From contig NC_014654.1 of NCBI RefSeq assembly GCF_000166415.1, forward strand, positions 2,480,001-2,544,000: a DNA stretch of 64,000 nucleotides. The letters run 5' to 3'. The notes beneath the pieces are model-generated. The model searched no databases. It saw only the letters and a list, made by a program, of their open reading frames with translations, and was not told where the DNA came from. Position numbers and translations under genes: made by a program. Positions 27,412-35,981 of this stretch are shown piece after piece. Position 1 is the first letter of the stretch, and the number at the start of each line of letters is the position of its first letter. The DNA is from Halanaerobium hydrogeniformans. Its GTDB lineage: Bacteria; Bacillota; Halanaerobiia; Halanaerobiales; Halanaerobiaceae.

Positions 27412-28239
27412 ATGTTTAAAAAAACTATTATATTTTTTTTGTTGATCGTAATTGCATTATCAGTTTATACATTATTATCTAATCTTTATTTAGAATGGGA
27501 ATACAGACAAAATGTTAGTTCTATGCAACAATCCTATATGATCAGAGATAGTTTTTCTATGATGAACCCAAATAGCCCAGCTGTCCCAAGACCTTTAAGA
27601 AATTATATTAATTATAGTGTAATAAACTTAAATAATTTACCTTCTTATGTAAAACTTAACTATTCTGGCACTTATTATCACAATGCTAGCAAAACTGGAA
27701 AAGATTTTACTGCAAAAAGCTTTTATAATATTAAAGAGCTTAATTATATAAGTGAATTTATGATTGATGATAATAGAATTATTTTTCATAAGGTAAGAGA
27801 AAAATTACTAGAATCAGAAAAAACACATGAAAAAAAATTATTGGGGATTATCAATAGATCGAATTATTATTCTGAAGAACCAGAACAATTTTTAAGAACC
27901 CGTTTTATATTTGATGCAGTATATTTCCCTTATTTTTATCTATCTGACCAGCAAATATCTTGGAATTCTTTAGATGATAAAAGTATACTGATAAGAATAG
28001 CTAAAAACGAAAAAACAATGGAATATACAATGAAATTCAATGATGACTATTCTCTCTCCTCTATTGTTAGTGAAGAATTTCTTTTTGAACGAAACAGAGT
28101 TCGTTTTACTGCCAATTATAGTAATTATATCCGACAAAATAATTTTAGAGTCCCCACATCTATGGAATTGCTTTATGAAGATAGTTTTGAAAATTTCACC
28201 ATTTTTGAAGCTAATCTTAATAGTTTAAGTTATCAATAA
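27412..28239 (+). CDS. Membrane-anchored protein, possibly DUF6544-like
   Basis: A 275-residue protein of unknown function. The N-terminus (residues 4-24) is a hydrophobic signal-anchor and the rest is predicted to be outside. VPRPLRNYINYSV and FLRTRFIFDAVYFPYFYL, followed by SWNSLDDKS, resemble the PEPVRRYL, RYLxE-W-P and W-iDd features of DUF6544 proteins. That link is my pattern match, not a search. It follows the PTS EIIA gene by 25 bases and is probably co-transcribed. AGAGGGAC precedes the ATG. Confidence 0.7.
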   Translation: MFKKTIIFFLLIVIALSVYTLLSNLYLEWEYRQNVSSMQQSYMIRDSFSMMNPNSPAVPRPLRNYINYSVINLNNLPSYVKLNYSGTYYHNASKTGKDFTAKSFYNIKELNYISEFMIDDNRIIFHKVREKLLESEKTHEKKLLGIINRSNYYSEEPEQFLRTRFIFDAVYFPYFYLSDQQISWNSLDDKSILIRIAKNEKTMEYTMKFNDDYSLSSIVSEEFLFERNRVRFTANYSNYIRQNNFRVPTSMELLYEDSFENFTIFEANLNSLSYQ

Positions 28240-28365
28240 TTATCAAAGCAATCTTGAAAATAATTTTCTCTTATAATAAAACAAAAAATTTATAGATTTT
28301 TATTTAATTATTTTAATATTAAAAATAATAAGATTTTTTTGGAATTAAATAGCATATAATTAATA

Positions 28366-28394
28366 TTGACTGGATAAGATAATTATGTTAATAT
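28366..28394 (+). promoter_or_regulatory. Promoter of the iron alcohol dehydrogenase gene
   Basis: TTGACT (28366-28371), a 17-base spacer and TAATAT (28389-28394). The predicted start near 28401 falls in a small palindrome TTATG-N4-CATAA (28394-28407), a possible operator. The leader is about 130 nt. Confidence 0.65.
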
Positions 28395-28430
28395 TATGAC
28401 AACATAAGTTAAAATATAATATTTTTGTTT

Positions 28431-28507
28431 AGGAGATTTGAGAAATCCTATTAGTTTTTTAAGCATTTTGCCGGTTTATGCTTAATTAAGACAGGTAGGA
28501 TTTTTTT
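28431..28507 (+). promoter_or_regulatory. Structured leader with terminator/antiterminator layout
   Basis: AAATCCTA (28443-28450) can pair with TAGGATTT (28496-28503), followed by a T run, enclosing a 7-bp hairpin TAAGCAT/ATGCTTA (28460-28466 with 28478-28484). The same AAATCCT can instead pair with the preceding AGGAGATTT (28431-28439). The mutually exclusive stems are typical of attenuators or riboswitches. I do not recognise a known riboswitch class. Confidence 0.6.
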
Positions 28508-28532
28508 AATTTTATATTAAGGAGGAGTGCTA

Positions 28533-29819
28533 ATGTCCGATTATTATGATTATATGCTGCCAACTGTAAATTTTATGGGACCTGGCTGTGTAGAGGTTGT
28601 TGGAGAAAGGTGCAAAATTTTAGGTGCAAAAAAAGTTTTAATAGTGACTGACAGCTTTTTAAGAAATATGGAGGGTGGACCTGTAGATCAGGTTGTTAAA
28701 TATTTAAAGAAAGCTAATTTGAATTATGCATTTTATGATGAAGTTGAACCTAATCCTAAAGATGTAAATGTTTATGCTGGGCTTAAGATTTACGAAAGAG
28801 AAAATTGTGACATGATTGTAACTATTGGTGGTGGAAGTGCTCATGATTGTGGAAAAGCAATTGGAGTTGCAGCTACCCATGATGGTGATTTATACAAAGA
28901 TTATGCGGGTATTGAAAAACTAGAAAATGAAACTCCTCCCATGGTCTGTGTAAATACAACCGCTGGAACTGCTAGTGAGGTTACCAGGCACACAGTTATT
29001 ACTGACACTTCTCAGACTCCAAACGTTAAATTTGTTATAGTAAGTTGGAGGAATACACCGGATGTCTCTATCAATGATCCGGAACTTATGGTTGGTAAAC
29101 CACCTGGATTAACTGCTGCAACCGGTATGGATGCTCTGACCCATGCAGTAGAAACATATGTCTCAACTAATGCAAATGCTTTAACTGATGCAGCAGCTAT
29201 TAAATCAATCGAATTGGTCGCAAATAATTTAAGAAAAGTCGTTAAAGATGGTCAGGATATTAAAGCACGTGAAAATATGGCTAATGCATCCGTATTATCT
29301 GGTTTCGCCTTCAACAATGGTGGCCTGGGTTATGTTCATGCTATGGCTCATCAACTAGGTGGTTTTTATGATATGCCACACGGTATAGCTAATGCCATTT
29401 TACTGCCTTATGTAGAAAAGTTTAATCTTGGCACAGATGTAGAGCGTTTCTCAAATATTACTGAAATATTTGGCAAAGAACAAAGTAAAATATCTAATAA
29501 TCCAGAAGCTCAAGAATCAATTAAAGCTATTAAAGATGAAATCGATAAGCTAAAAAGATTTAAAAAAATCGCTGAAGTTTTTGGTGTTGATACAAGTAAT
29601 ATGTCAACAAGAGAAGCGGCTGAAGCTTCTTTAGACGCCATTAAAGAACTAGCTCGAGATATTGGAATTCCAAGCTCTCTGAGCGAATCTAAATTTGATG
29701 TTAAAAGAGACGATTTTGAAGAAATGGCAAAATTAGCTTTAGAGGATGGTAATGCTGGAACTAACCCTAGAAAAGGTAGTGTAGAAGATATTGTAAGAAT
29801 ATTTGAAGATGCCTTTTAA
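28533..29819 (+). CDS. Iron-containing alcohol dehydrogenase
   Basis: NAD(P)-dependent group III alcohol dehydrogenase. The Rossmann-like half has TIGGGSAHDCGKAIG; TTAGTASEVT follows. The iron ligands lie in TGMDALTHAVETY and YVHAMAHQLGGFYDMPHGIANA. It is 428 residues, about 35-40 longer than usual, owing to a charged helical stretch (about 310-345, EQSKISNNPEAQ to DEIDKLKRF). The ATG at 28533 follows GGAGGA; an upstream GTG overlaps that site. A role in fermentative aldehyde reduction is likely. The leader suggests regulation by premature termination. Confidence 0.94.
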   Translation: MSDYYDYMLPTVNFMGPGCVEVVGERCKILGAKKVLIVTDSFLRNMEGGPVDQVVKYLKKANLNYAFYDEVEPNPKDVNVYAGLKIYERENCDMIVTIGGGSAHDCGKAIGVAATHDGDLYKDYAGIEKLENETPPMVCVNTTAGTASEVTRHTVITDTSQTPNVKFVIVSWRNTPDVSINDPELMVGKPPGLTAATGMDALTHAVETYVSTNANALTDAAAIKSIELVANNLRKVVKDGQDIKARENMANASVLSGFAFNNGGLGYVHAMAHQLGGFYDMPHGIANAILLPYVEKFNLGTDVERFSNITEIFGKEQSKISNNPEAQESIKAIKDEIDKLKRFKKIAEVFGVDTSNMSTREAAEASLDAIKELARDIGIPSSLSESKFDVKRDDFEEMAKLALEDGNAGTNPRKGSVEDIVRIFEDAF

Positions 29820-29855
29820 TAGCACAATATTAGTAAGAATATAATAATAAAATAT

Positions 29856-29911
29856 AAAGCTTAGCAATCATTAAGATAATTCATACTCAAAAATAATTGC
29901 TAAGCTTTTTT
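29856..29911. terminator. Bidirectional terminator between the alcohol dehydrogenase and mgtE
   Basis: A perfect 13-bp stem (29856-29868 with 29896-29908), AAAGCTTAGCAAT and its complement, with a 27-base loop. T runs on the plus strand and A runs on the other side serve both convergent genes. Confidence 0.85.
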
Positions 29912-29912
29912 G

Positions 29913-31274
29913 CTACAATAGTCCCAAAAGAAAAATAGTACTTAAACCAAGATAAATAGAAACTCCTGTTATATCAGTAATGGTTGTCAAAAAAGGTCCT
30001 GTCATAAGTGCAGGATCTTTTCCAAGTTTTTTAATTATAAAAGGCATTGAGCCTCCGACCACACCAGCAACTAAAACATTAATTCCCAACGCTATACCTG
30101 CCACAAAACCAAGTATTAAGTTTCGCTGTAAAAAATAGGCCACTACTGCAAATACAGCCCCTAATACCAATCCATTTACTAAACCGATCTTCATCTCTTT
30201 TACCACAGCTCTTTTAATATCTCTAATTTGGACTTCTCCAAGCGCCAGACTCCTGATTGAAACCGAAAGAGCCTGAATACCAACATTACCTCCCATATCA
30301 GTAATCATTGGTAGAAAAGCAGCTAAAATTGCAACCTGAGCTATAGTATTTTCAAAATTACTTATAACTGCAACAGCACCTAAATTTAAAAATATATTTC
30401 CAATCATCCAGGGTAGCCTCATTTTAATTGATAATCCTGATTTAGTAAAAAAAGATTCTTCTCCTGAAACACCAGATAAGGCTAGAATATCTTCTGCTAT
30501 TTCATTAGAAAGTAATTCTACAGCAGTTTCCATGCTTAATATCCCGACTAATCTTTCCTGTTTATCTACAACAGGGAGCAGCTTTAATTTGCGAGCTTTC
30601 AATCTCTGAGCAGCTTCGATTGCTGGATCCTCTACATTAGCCGAATATATATTTTCTGTCATTATACTATCAATCTTAGCTTTTTTATCTGCAAATAACA
30701 GTTCTCTAAAAGAAGAAACTCCCAAGAGTTTATTATTCTTATTTACTATATAAACATATGACCTATGCTCAATAGTTTCCGAAAGATTTTTAATTTCAGA
30801 CAGTATATTTTCTATTGTATTACCACTTATAACTGAAAGAAAATCTTTTTCTAAAAAAGCACCAACAGTATCTTCACTATAACTTGCGATATTTTCTACT
30901 TCTTCTCTTTTAGACCGAGAAAAATCTTCTAATATTTTCTCCTGTTTTTCCCGCGGATATTGATTTAATATATCAACTACTTCATCACTATCCATTTTGG
31001 ATAAATACTTTAATCTTTCTTCTTCTGGCATTAATTCTAATAGCTCTGCAGCATATTCTTCTGCAAATCCATTAATAACTTCTAATATTCGATCCTTGGG
31101 CAAATGTTGAAGAAAAGAATAGATATGTTCAGATGAGAAATTCCTAAGTAACTTTGCCAACCTTTGAGCAGGCAATTGCTCAGAAACCTCAACAGCCTTT
31201 TCAATTTCTTTAGCTTTTAAATATTGCTTTGTTTTCTGAACAGCTTCTTTAATAATCTCATTACCTAATAACAA
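29913..31274 (-). CDS. mgtE: Magnesium transporter MgtE
   Basis: Mg2+ channel of 453 residues. It has an N-terminal superhelical domain (about 1-130), paired CBS domains (about 135-255, with VYIVNKNNKLLGVSS and LLPVVDKQERLVGILS), a linker helix and five membrane helices with ITDMGGNVGIQALSVSIR and GPFLTTITDITG, the ion-path signatures. The start is a TTG after a GGGGTGGG site; no Met occurs early. No magnesium riboswitch (M-box) was found upstream, so control is probably by the protein's own CBS sensing. Confidence 0.96.
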   Translation of the reverse strand: MLLGNEIIKEAVQKTKQYLKAKEIEKAVEVSEQLPAQRLAKLLRNFSSEHIYSFLQHLPKDRILEVINGFAEEYAAELLELMPEEERLKYLSKMDSDEVVDILNQYPREKQEKILEDFSRSKREEVENIASYSEDTVGAFLEKDFLSVISGNTIENILSEIKNLSETIEHRSYVYIVNKNNKLLGVSSFRELLFADKKAKIDSIMTENIYSANVEDPAIEAAQRLKARKLKLLPVVDKQERLVGILSMETAVELLSNEIAEDILALSGVSGEESFFTKSGLSIKMRLPWMIGNIFLNLGAVAVISNFENTIAQVAILAAFLPMITDMGGNVGIQALSVSIRSLALGEVQIRDIKRAVVKEMKIGLVNGLVLGAVFAVVAYFLQRNLILGFVAGIALGINVLVAGVVGGSMPFIIKKLGKDPALMTGPFLTTITDITGVSIYLGLSTIFLLGLL

Positions 31275-31297
31275 TTAAACCCACCCCTTTTCTACAA

Positions 31298-31317
31298 TAA
31301 AACAATATATTGTTTTA
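31298..31317 (-). promoter_or_regulatory. 20-bp perfect palindrome upstream of mgtE
   Basis: TAAAACAATATATTGTTTTA lies 24 bases before the mgtE start codon. It is AT-rich, so it could be a weak 5'-UTR hairpin or an operator. Confidence 0.4.
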
Positions 31318-31472
31318 TATTTGTAGATAAATTAAAAATGTTTATAAAAAGAAATGACCAATTAATAATCTAAGTATTATTCTGCTTATTAAATCTATTC
31401 TATATCTATACTAAATTTCCCGCTTTAAATATTAAATTTTTTAATTTTAAAGAAAATTAATAGCAAAACAAA

Positions 31473-31498
31473 AAGAGACCAGGGTCTAATGGTCTCTT
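31473..31498 (-). terminator. Terminator of the HPr gene
   Basis: A 9-bp stem AAGAGACCA (31473-31481) with TGGTCTCTT (31490-31498), and TTTTTG following on the minus strand. Confidence 0.85.
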
Positions 31499-31522
31499 AG
31501 AAATAATTAATTTTCATTTTTT

Positions 31523-31801
31523 TTACTCATGATCTTCTTTTGGCATTTCTATATTTATAAAATCAACAAGTTCTTTAATTGCCTTTTGAGAATCTTCCCC
31601 ATCTGCTTTAATGCTTATTTCTTTCCCTTTACCAACCCCAAGACTCATAACTCCCATAATACTTTTAGCATTAACTTCTTTATCCTCAAAAATTATATTT
31701 ATCTTTGACTCAAAAGAGCTAGCTTTTTGTACAAATTGGGCTGCTGGTCTGGCATGTAAGCCTGTTTTATTTTGAATCAAAACCTTTTTTTCTAACAACA
31801 A
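31523..31801 (-). CDS. ptsH: Phosphocarrier protein HPr
   Basis: Relays phosphate from Enzyme I to PTS EIIA proteins. The phospho-His is in TGLHARPAAQFV and the regulatory Ser46 region reads SIMGVMSLGVG, so HPr kinase control is expected. An ATG at 31810 directly touches the ribosome site GAAAGG. One of two TTG codons (31801 or 31798) has normal spacing and gives the usual short N-terminus before EKKVLIQNK. Enzyme I is not adjacent. Likely clients in the window are the glucitol PTS and the stand-alone EIIA. Confidence 0.95.
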   Translation of the reverse strand: MLLEKKVLIQNKTGLHARPAAQFVQKASSFESKINIIFEDKEVNAKSIMGVMSLGVGKGKEISIKADGEDSQKAIKELVDFINIEMPKEDHE

Positions 31802-31834
31802 AAAAATCATCCTTTCGTTTTTAAAATATTTATT

Positions 31835-32830
31835 TCACAGATCTCTATTTTTAAACCATACTTTAAGATCAGAGATAATACTCTGATTTTTATTATAATT
31901 AAGATTATCAACAGCAGAGATCAAATTCTCTCTTTTAAATTTCTTGCCTTTTAAATTTTCTTCAAGTTCGATAAATAAATTACTCTCAATTGAATCTGTA
32001 TATACTTCGACATCTTTGATAACAGCTTTAACCAGATTGAGATTTATTTCTAATTCACCCCAAGCAAAGCTATTTTCAAAAACAATGTCAAATTCTGCAC
32101 CTGCTCCATAACGCCATTCCCAGGATGAATATTTATTGTAAAGCTCACTTAATTCTTCCATCTTTGAGGGCTTATATGATTTTATTTGTTCAGCTTTTAA
32201 ATAAACTTCCGCAAAGGTTTTTTCCAGTTCTTTTTTTAATATTTCAAGGTTTAAGTCCTCATTTATTGACTTTAAATTAACAACTTGGGAACGAACAGAA
32301 TCAATACCTTTAGATATTATTTTCTCCTGAGACAATTCTAAAAATTTAACTAGAGCATTAAGATTACTATCAAGCAAAAGTGTCCCGTGATGATAAGCCT
32401 TTTTTGACCCAAAATAAAAAGCATTACCTGAAAACTTTTTTCCACCTGTTATGAGATCGTTTCTTCCGGAAAACTCAGCTTCTATACCTTTATTTCTCAC
32501 CGCTTTTAAAATAACAGATAATTGTTTATGGAGATCATAATATTTTCTTCCCATTAAAAAAGTGAAATTTAAATTACCTAAATCATGATATACGGCTCCA
32601 CCACCAGAAATCCTTCTAGCCAGATAGCCACCACTTTCTTCAAGCTGACTGCAGCGGCACTCTTTCCAGGCATTTTGATTACGACCTATGACTACAGTAT
32701 TATCATTTTGCCATAAATATAATATTATCTCATCCTCAGATAAATTATTTAATAAATATTCTTCTAAAGCTAAATTGTACCAGGGATTATATTCTTCAGA
32801 ATATACAATTTTAGACCTATTAATCGACAT
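31835..32830 (-). CDS. lplA: Lipoate-protein ligase A
   Basis: Activates lipoate with ATP and attaches it to lipoyl domains such as that of the E2 encoded at 37039. Motifs are NPWYNLALEEYLL, the lipoate-binding RRISGGGAVYHDLGNLNF, the Lys-containing ITGGKKFSGNAFY and HHGTLLLDSNL. The C-terminal accessory domain (about 245-331) is present, so the protein can carry out both half-reactions. It lies in a short operon upstream of the HPr gene. Confidence 0.95.
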   Translation of the reverse strand: MSINRSKIVYSEEYNPWYNLALEEYLLNNLSEDEIILYLWQNDNTVVIGRNQNAWKECRCSQLEESGGYLARRISGGGAVYHDLGNLNFTFLMGRKYYDLHKQLSVILKAVRNKGIEAEFSGRNDLITGGKKFSGNAFYFGSKKAYHHGTLLLDSNLNALVKFLELSQEKIISKGIDSVRSQVVNLKSINEDLNLEILKKELEKTFAEVYLKAEQIKSYKPSKMEELSELYNKYSSWEWRYGAGAEFDIVFENSFAWGELEINLNLVKAVIKDVEVYTDSIESNLFIELEENLKGKKFKRENLISAVDNLNYNKNQSIISDLKVWFKNRDL

Positions 32831-32864
32831 TTTTTACTTTCTCTCCTATTTAAAAATACTTCTT

Positions 32865-33176
32865 TTATTCTTCTTCCCATAATTCTTTAATCTCTTTTGC
32901 TATTCTGTATGGCTTGGTTAACAGTCTTTTCGGCAAAGAAAAAATTATTGAAAACTTTTTTTCTCTTAATTGTTTGCTCAATTTAAATGGTTCGGTTAAA
33001 ATATGCTCAACTGTATCAACTGTATAATGCTCTAAAAGTTCTTTTTTATCAATTCCATGAACATTATTACACTTATTACATTTTATGCGCTGAATCTCAT
33101 CATGAATATATATTACAGTATGAGGAGTTTCTTCATCACATTTTACACAGTAAAGAGCTGTATCCATTTTTTCCAT
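32865..33176 (-). CDS. Small zinc-ribbon protein
   Basis: A 103-residue protein of unknown function. Two C-x2-C pairs, CVKC at residues 10-13 and CNKC near 33-36, make a zinc-ribbon or rubredoxin-like knuckle. A basic/hydrophobic C-terminal half (LSKQLREKKFSIIFSLPK) may bind RNA or membrane. It precedes lplA on the same strand by about 35 bases. Short proteins of this kind occur in Clostridia without assigned roles. Confidence 0.7.
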   Translation of the reverse strand: MEKMDTALYCVKCDEETPHTVIYIHDEIQRIKCNKCNNVHGIDKKELLEHYTVDTVEHILTEPFKLSKQLREKKFSIIFSLPKRLLTKPYRIAKEIKELWEEE

Positions 33177-33357
33177 TTTAAACTCTACACCCCCATTGCT
33201 TAGTTAAATAATCATTATCTACCGAGCTTCTTATTAAAGCTTAATTATTTTAAAATATTCTTTGAGTATATAATGATTATAAAATAATTAAATCAAAATA
33301 GCAAAATTATGATTTAAATAAGAAAGAAAACAACTGACCCCTTTCAATACTCTAAAA

Positions 33358-33389
33358 CCAGAGGTCTCTCTTTGAACAGAAACCTCCGG
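33358..33389 (-). terminator. Terminator of the glucitol PTS operon
   Basis: On the minus strand CCGGAGGT (33389-33382) pairs with ACCTCTGG (33365-33358), one G-U pair, followed by TTTT. Confidence 0.75.
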
Positions 33390-33428
33390 CTTATTAAGCA
33401 TTCTAAATTAATTTCTATTTATATCATC

Positions 33429-33794
33429 TTAGCTTTTTAAGATTTTTATAATAGTTCCATTATTTATTTCAGGTAATTTGGACTTTTCAAGATTAATATC
33501 ACCAGGTAACTGTGCTTTAGTATTACCATTAAATCTTAAAGTTGCATGACCTAAACGGCTCATATTTTTATTTACCACTTCACCGACAGCAGTTATTTGA
33601 TATTTTTTGTCATCTATTTGAATATAATCTCCGATTTCAATTTCTCCTTTAAGCTCAGATTTAGTATGAATAACTGAGATCTCTGCTAATTCTGCAGGTG
33701 CATTATCATTAAATAATATAATTAAATCCTGCTCTAAAAATTCTTCAACCTGATCACCTAAAGCAGTGACCTCAATTTCATATATTGCTTCCAA
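33429..33794 (-). CDS. srlB: PTS glucitol/sorbitol EIIA component
   Basis: Takes phosphate from HPr and passes it to the EIIB domain of the adjacent SrlE. It is 121 residues, with the phospho-His in SVIHTKSELKGEIEIGD and the conserved GHATLRF near residue 85. Position after srlE fits the usual srlAEB order. It ends the operon, ahead of a terminator. Confidence 0.92.
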   Translation of the reverse strand: MEAIYEIEVTALGDQVEEFLEQDLIILFNDNAPAELAEISVIHTKSELKGEIEIGDYIQIDDKKYQITAVGEVVNKNMSRLGHATLRFNGNTKAQLPGDINLEKSKLPEINNGTIIKILKS

Positions 33795-33844
33795 TTAATA
33801 AAACCTCCCTCTTTAAATTAAATAATCATATTTAAATATAGCTC

Positions 33845-34846
33845 TTAAGAATAAAGACCAAAACTTGCAAAATATGCTATTATTGTTGCAACTGGTCCTG
33901 TTATAACTCTAGAAATAAGTACTGCTGGTACTCCGATCTCTTGAGTTTCTGGCTTTGCTTCACCTAAACTTAAACCTACAGGGACAAAGTCACAACCAAC
34001 CTGTGGGTTAATAGCAAATAGTGCTGGCAATGCAAAATGAGGTGGAATATTTCCTCTTCCAATCTCTACACCAATAATTACACCAATAATCTGAGCAATA
34101 ACTGCTCCCGGTCCAAGAATTGGTGACAAAAATGGTAATGAAGCTATTACTGTTAAAGCCAGTAAACCAGGTAAAGTACTTGCTAGTGGTGAAAGAGTGT
34201 TGGCAATAAGTTCTCCTAATCCAGTAGCATTGATAATACCAATTATAGTAGCTATGAATGCCATAAATGGAATTATATTTTTGATCAATTGATCAATAGT
34301 CTCACGACCAGCTTGATAGAATACTCCTACTATTCCACCCATTGCTCGACCAATATTTGCAATAAATCCTGTTATACCGCCATTACCATTTCCTCCATTA
34401 CCCCTGACAGCTTTAGCTGCAGCTGCTGGAGAGTCCGCTTCTACATCCTTAGTAGTTTCTGGAACACTTGCTTCTTCATCAGTATATGATATATTATTTA
34501 CTTTTACACCTGAAACATAGATATCTTCTTTGATGTGTTTTGCTAAAGGACCTACCTGTCCAGCTGGTGTTAAGTTAATTGTTGGAATTCTTTTTTTAGG
34601 ATATACTCCTGCCCTGGCAGTACCCCCACAATCTATAACAACACATAACATTTTTTCTTCTGGTACGCTAGTATTAAAAGCATCTTTTGCTTCTGTCCCA
34701 GTCATATCTGCAATTTTCTGAGCAACAGGATGTATACCTCCACCTGTCATTGAAGCAACTATATTTTTTTCATCTGTTGGTTTAAGTACTAATGGTCCTC
34801 CCCATCCATTGCTAGAACGAGTAATTTTAATAGTTTTATAAGTCAC
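33845..34846 (-). CDS. srlE: PTS glucitol/sorbitol EIIBC component
   Basis: Phosphorylates the incoming hexitol. The EIIB domain (about 1-115) begins [14 protein letters not shown], with the phospho-Cys in [17 protein letters not shown] glycine/asparagine-rich linker (GNGGNGNGG) leads to a membrane part (about 165-333) with several helices and the conserved [19 protein letters not shown]. It is 333 residues, the normal length. It works with SrlA (EIIC) and SrlB (EIIA). Confidence 0.93.
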   Translation of the reverse strand: MTYKTIKITRSSNGWGGPLVLKPTDEKNIVASMTGGGIHPVAQKIADMTGTEAKDAFNTSVPEEKMLCVVIDCGGTARAGVYPKKRIPTINLTPAGQVGPLAKHIKEDIYVSGVKVNNISYTDEEASVPETTKDVEADSPAAAAKAVRGNGGNGNGGITGFIANIGRAMGGIVGVFYQAGRETIDQLIKNIIPFMAFIATIIGIINATGLGELIANTLSPLASTLPGLLALTVIASLPFLSPILGPGAVIAQIIGVIIGVEIGRGNIPPHFALPALFAINPQVGCDFVPVGLSLGEAKPETQEIGVPAVLISRVITGPVATIIAYFASFGLYS

Positions 34847-34883
34847 AATATTTCCTCCTTTATAAAAAATTTAACTAGTTTTT

Positions 34884-35444
34884 TTATGCAGCATCCTGGA
34901 CAAATTCATCAAAACCTTCTAGCTCTATACCATCTTTTCTCATCATCCAAACGGTAATCCTCTCTGTAACAATTCCTCTAATTAAAATTACAATTACACC
35001 AACAACAAAATAGCGAATTGCCAATGCTCCTAAGCCAAGACCAAGTTCTTGAATCCCATTAGCTATACCCATATAAACGAATAACTCGGCTGGATTTGCA
35101 TGAGGAAAAAGTCCCAAGATTGGATGAACAAATGACACAGCTGCATCATAAAAAGCTGGCTTATATCTTTCTGGCAAAAATGTACCAAAAGTATATGCCA
35201 TCGGATTTGTCAAAAAGAAAACAGCCATTATCGGTAATAAAGTATAACGCAAGACTATATTTCCTCCGATTTTAGCAGCAAATTTATTTACCTTCTCTTC
35301 TCCTATTAAATTCCTTACAGCATAAACTGCAGTCATCAATGCTACTAGAGTTGGACCAATACCTGTTAATAGTCCAACAAAAACTTCTCCACCTTCATTA
35401 AATAGGCCAATAAACCATTCAGCGGCCAATGTTAACATTTCCAT
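34884..35444 (-). CDS. srlA: PTS glucitol/sorbitol EIIC component
   Basis: Membrane permease part of the hexitol PTS, 186 residues with about four helices. Conserved segments include AEWFIGLFNEGGEVFVGLLTG, NPMAYTFGTFLPERYKPAFYD and GLFPHANPAELFVYMGIA. A GGAGGTG-type site precedes the ATG. It is the first structural gene after the regulators gutM and sorC. Confidence 0.93.
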   Translation of the reverse strand: MEMLTLAAEWFIGLFNEGGEVFVGLLTGIGPTLVALMTAVYAVRNLIGEEKVNKFAAKIGGNIVLRYTLLPIMAVFFLTNPMAYTFGTFLPERYKPAFYDAAVSFVHPILGLFPHANPAELFVYMGIANGIQELGLGLGALAIRYFVVGVIVILIRGIVTERITVWMMRKDGIELEGFDEFVQDAA

Positions 35445-35615
35445 AAATTACACCTCCATAATTTTTTAAAAAATTACGCCCAAATCCCAAAAAACATTTT
35501 TAATAATTTTTATATCACCCCCCTAGCAATAATTTTACTAAGATTAAGCATTATATTGGGAAAATTGATTTTTAAATTAAATACTATTGCAAATTTTCAA
35601 ATTTTTATAAATTTT

Positions 35616-35981
35616 TTATTGCTTAATTTTCTTTTTTAAATTGTTAAGTGCCTGTTCAACAGCTTCCTGTTTACTTTCTTTTTTGAACTCTAAACTTTCA
35701 ACTTCTTCAAAACTTAGACCCTTTAATTTTTCATCTTCTTTAAAGCGAGCAAAAACTGTTACTCCAAACATCTCCTCTGCTGCTGTAATCGTTTTATGAT
35801 CACTGCTCACCAGTAAAACAATAGCTCCAATCCCAAATTTTTTCGTTACTTTACCAACTCCAATTGTTCCTTTAGTTCTTAGCTCCTGCATTCTTTTTCT
35901 AAAATTAGCCATCTGCATAAATGTAAAAACTGCCTGCAGTAGCCAAGCTACAATAATTATGACAATAATTGGAGCCCACAT
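35616..35981 (-). CDS. gutM: Glucitol operon activator GutM
   Basis: A 121-residue protein with an N-terminal hydrophobic helix (about residues 3-20) and the QMANFRKRMQELRTKGTIGVGK signature of GutM (given here over its two halves, QMANFRKRM and ELRTKGTIGVGK). Its start overlaps the end of the regulator gene by one base. In enterics GutM activates the gut/srl operon; here it probably modulates PTS expression with the SorC-type regulator. The 170-base gap to srlA contains a TATAAT-like -10, a possible internal promoter. Confidence 0.88.
   Translation of the reverse strand: MWAPIIVIIIVAWLLQAVFTFMQMANFRKRMQELRTKGTIGVGKVTKKFGIGAIVLLVSSDHKTITAAEEMFGVTVFARFKEDEKLKGLSFEEVESLEFKKESKQEAVEQALNNLKKKIKQ

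Noticed and set aside
28533-29819. Glucitol-6-phosphate dehydrogenase for the PTS operon
   Set aside because: It is a group III iron alcohol dehydrogenase with its own promoter and leader, not an SDR-type SrlD.
31275-31472. Magnesium riboswitch (M-box) before mgtE
   Set aside because: No conserved M-box core; only an AT-rich palindrome and T/A-rich sequence.
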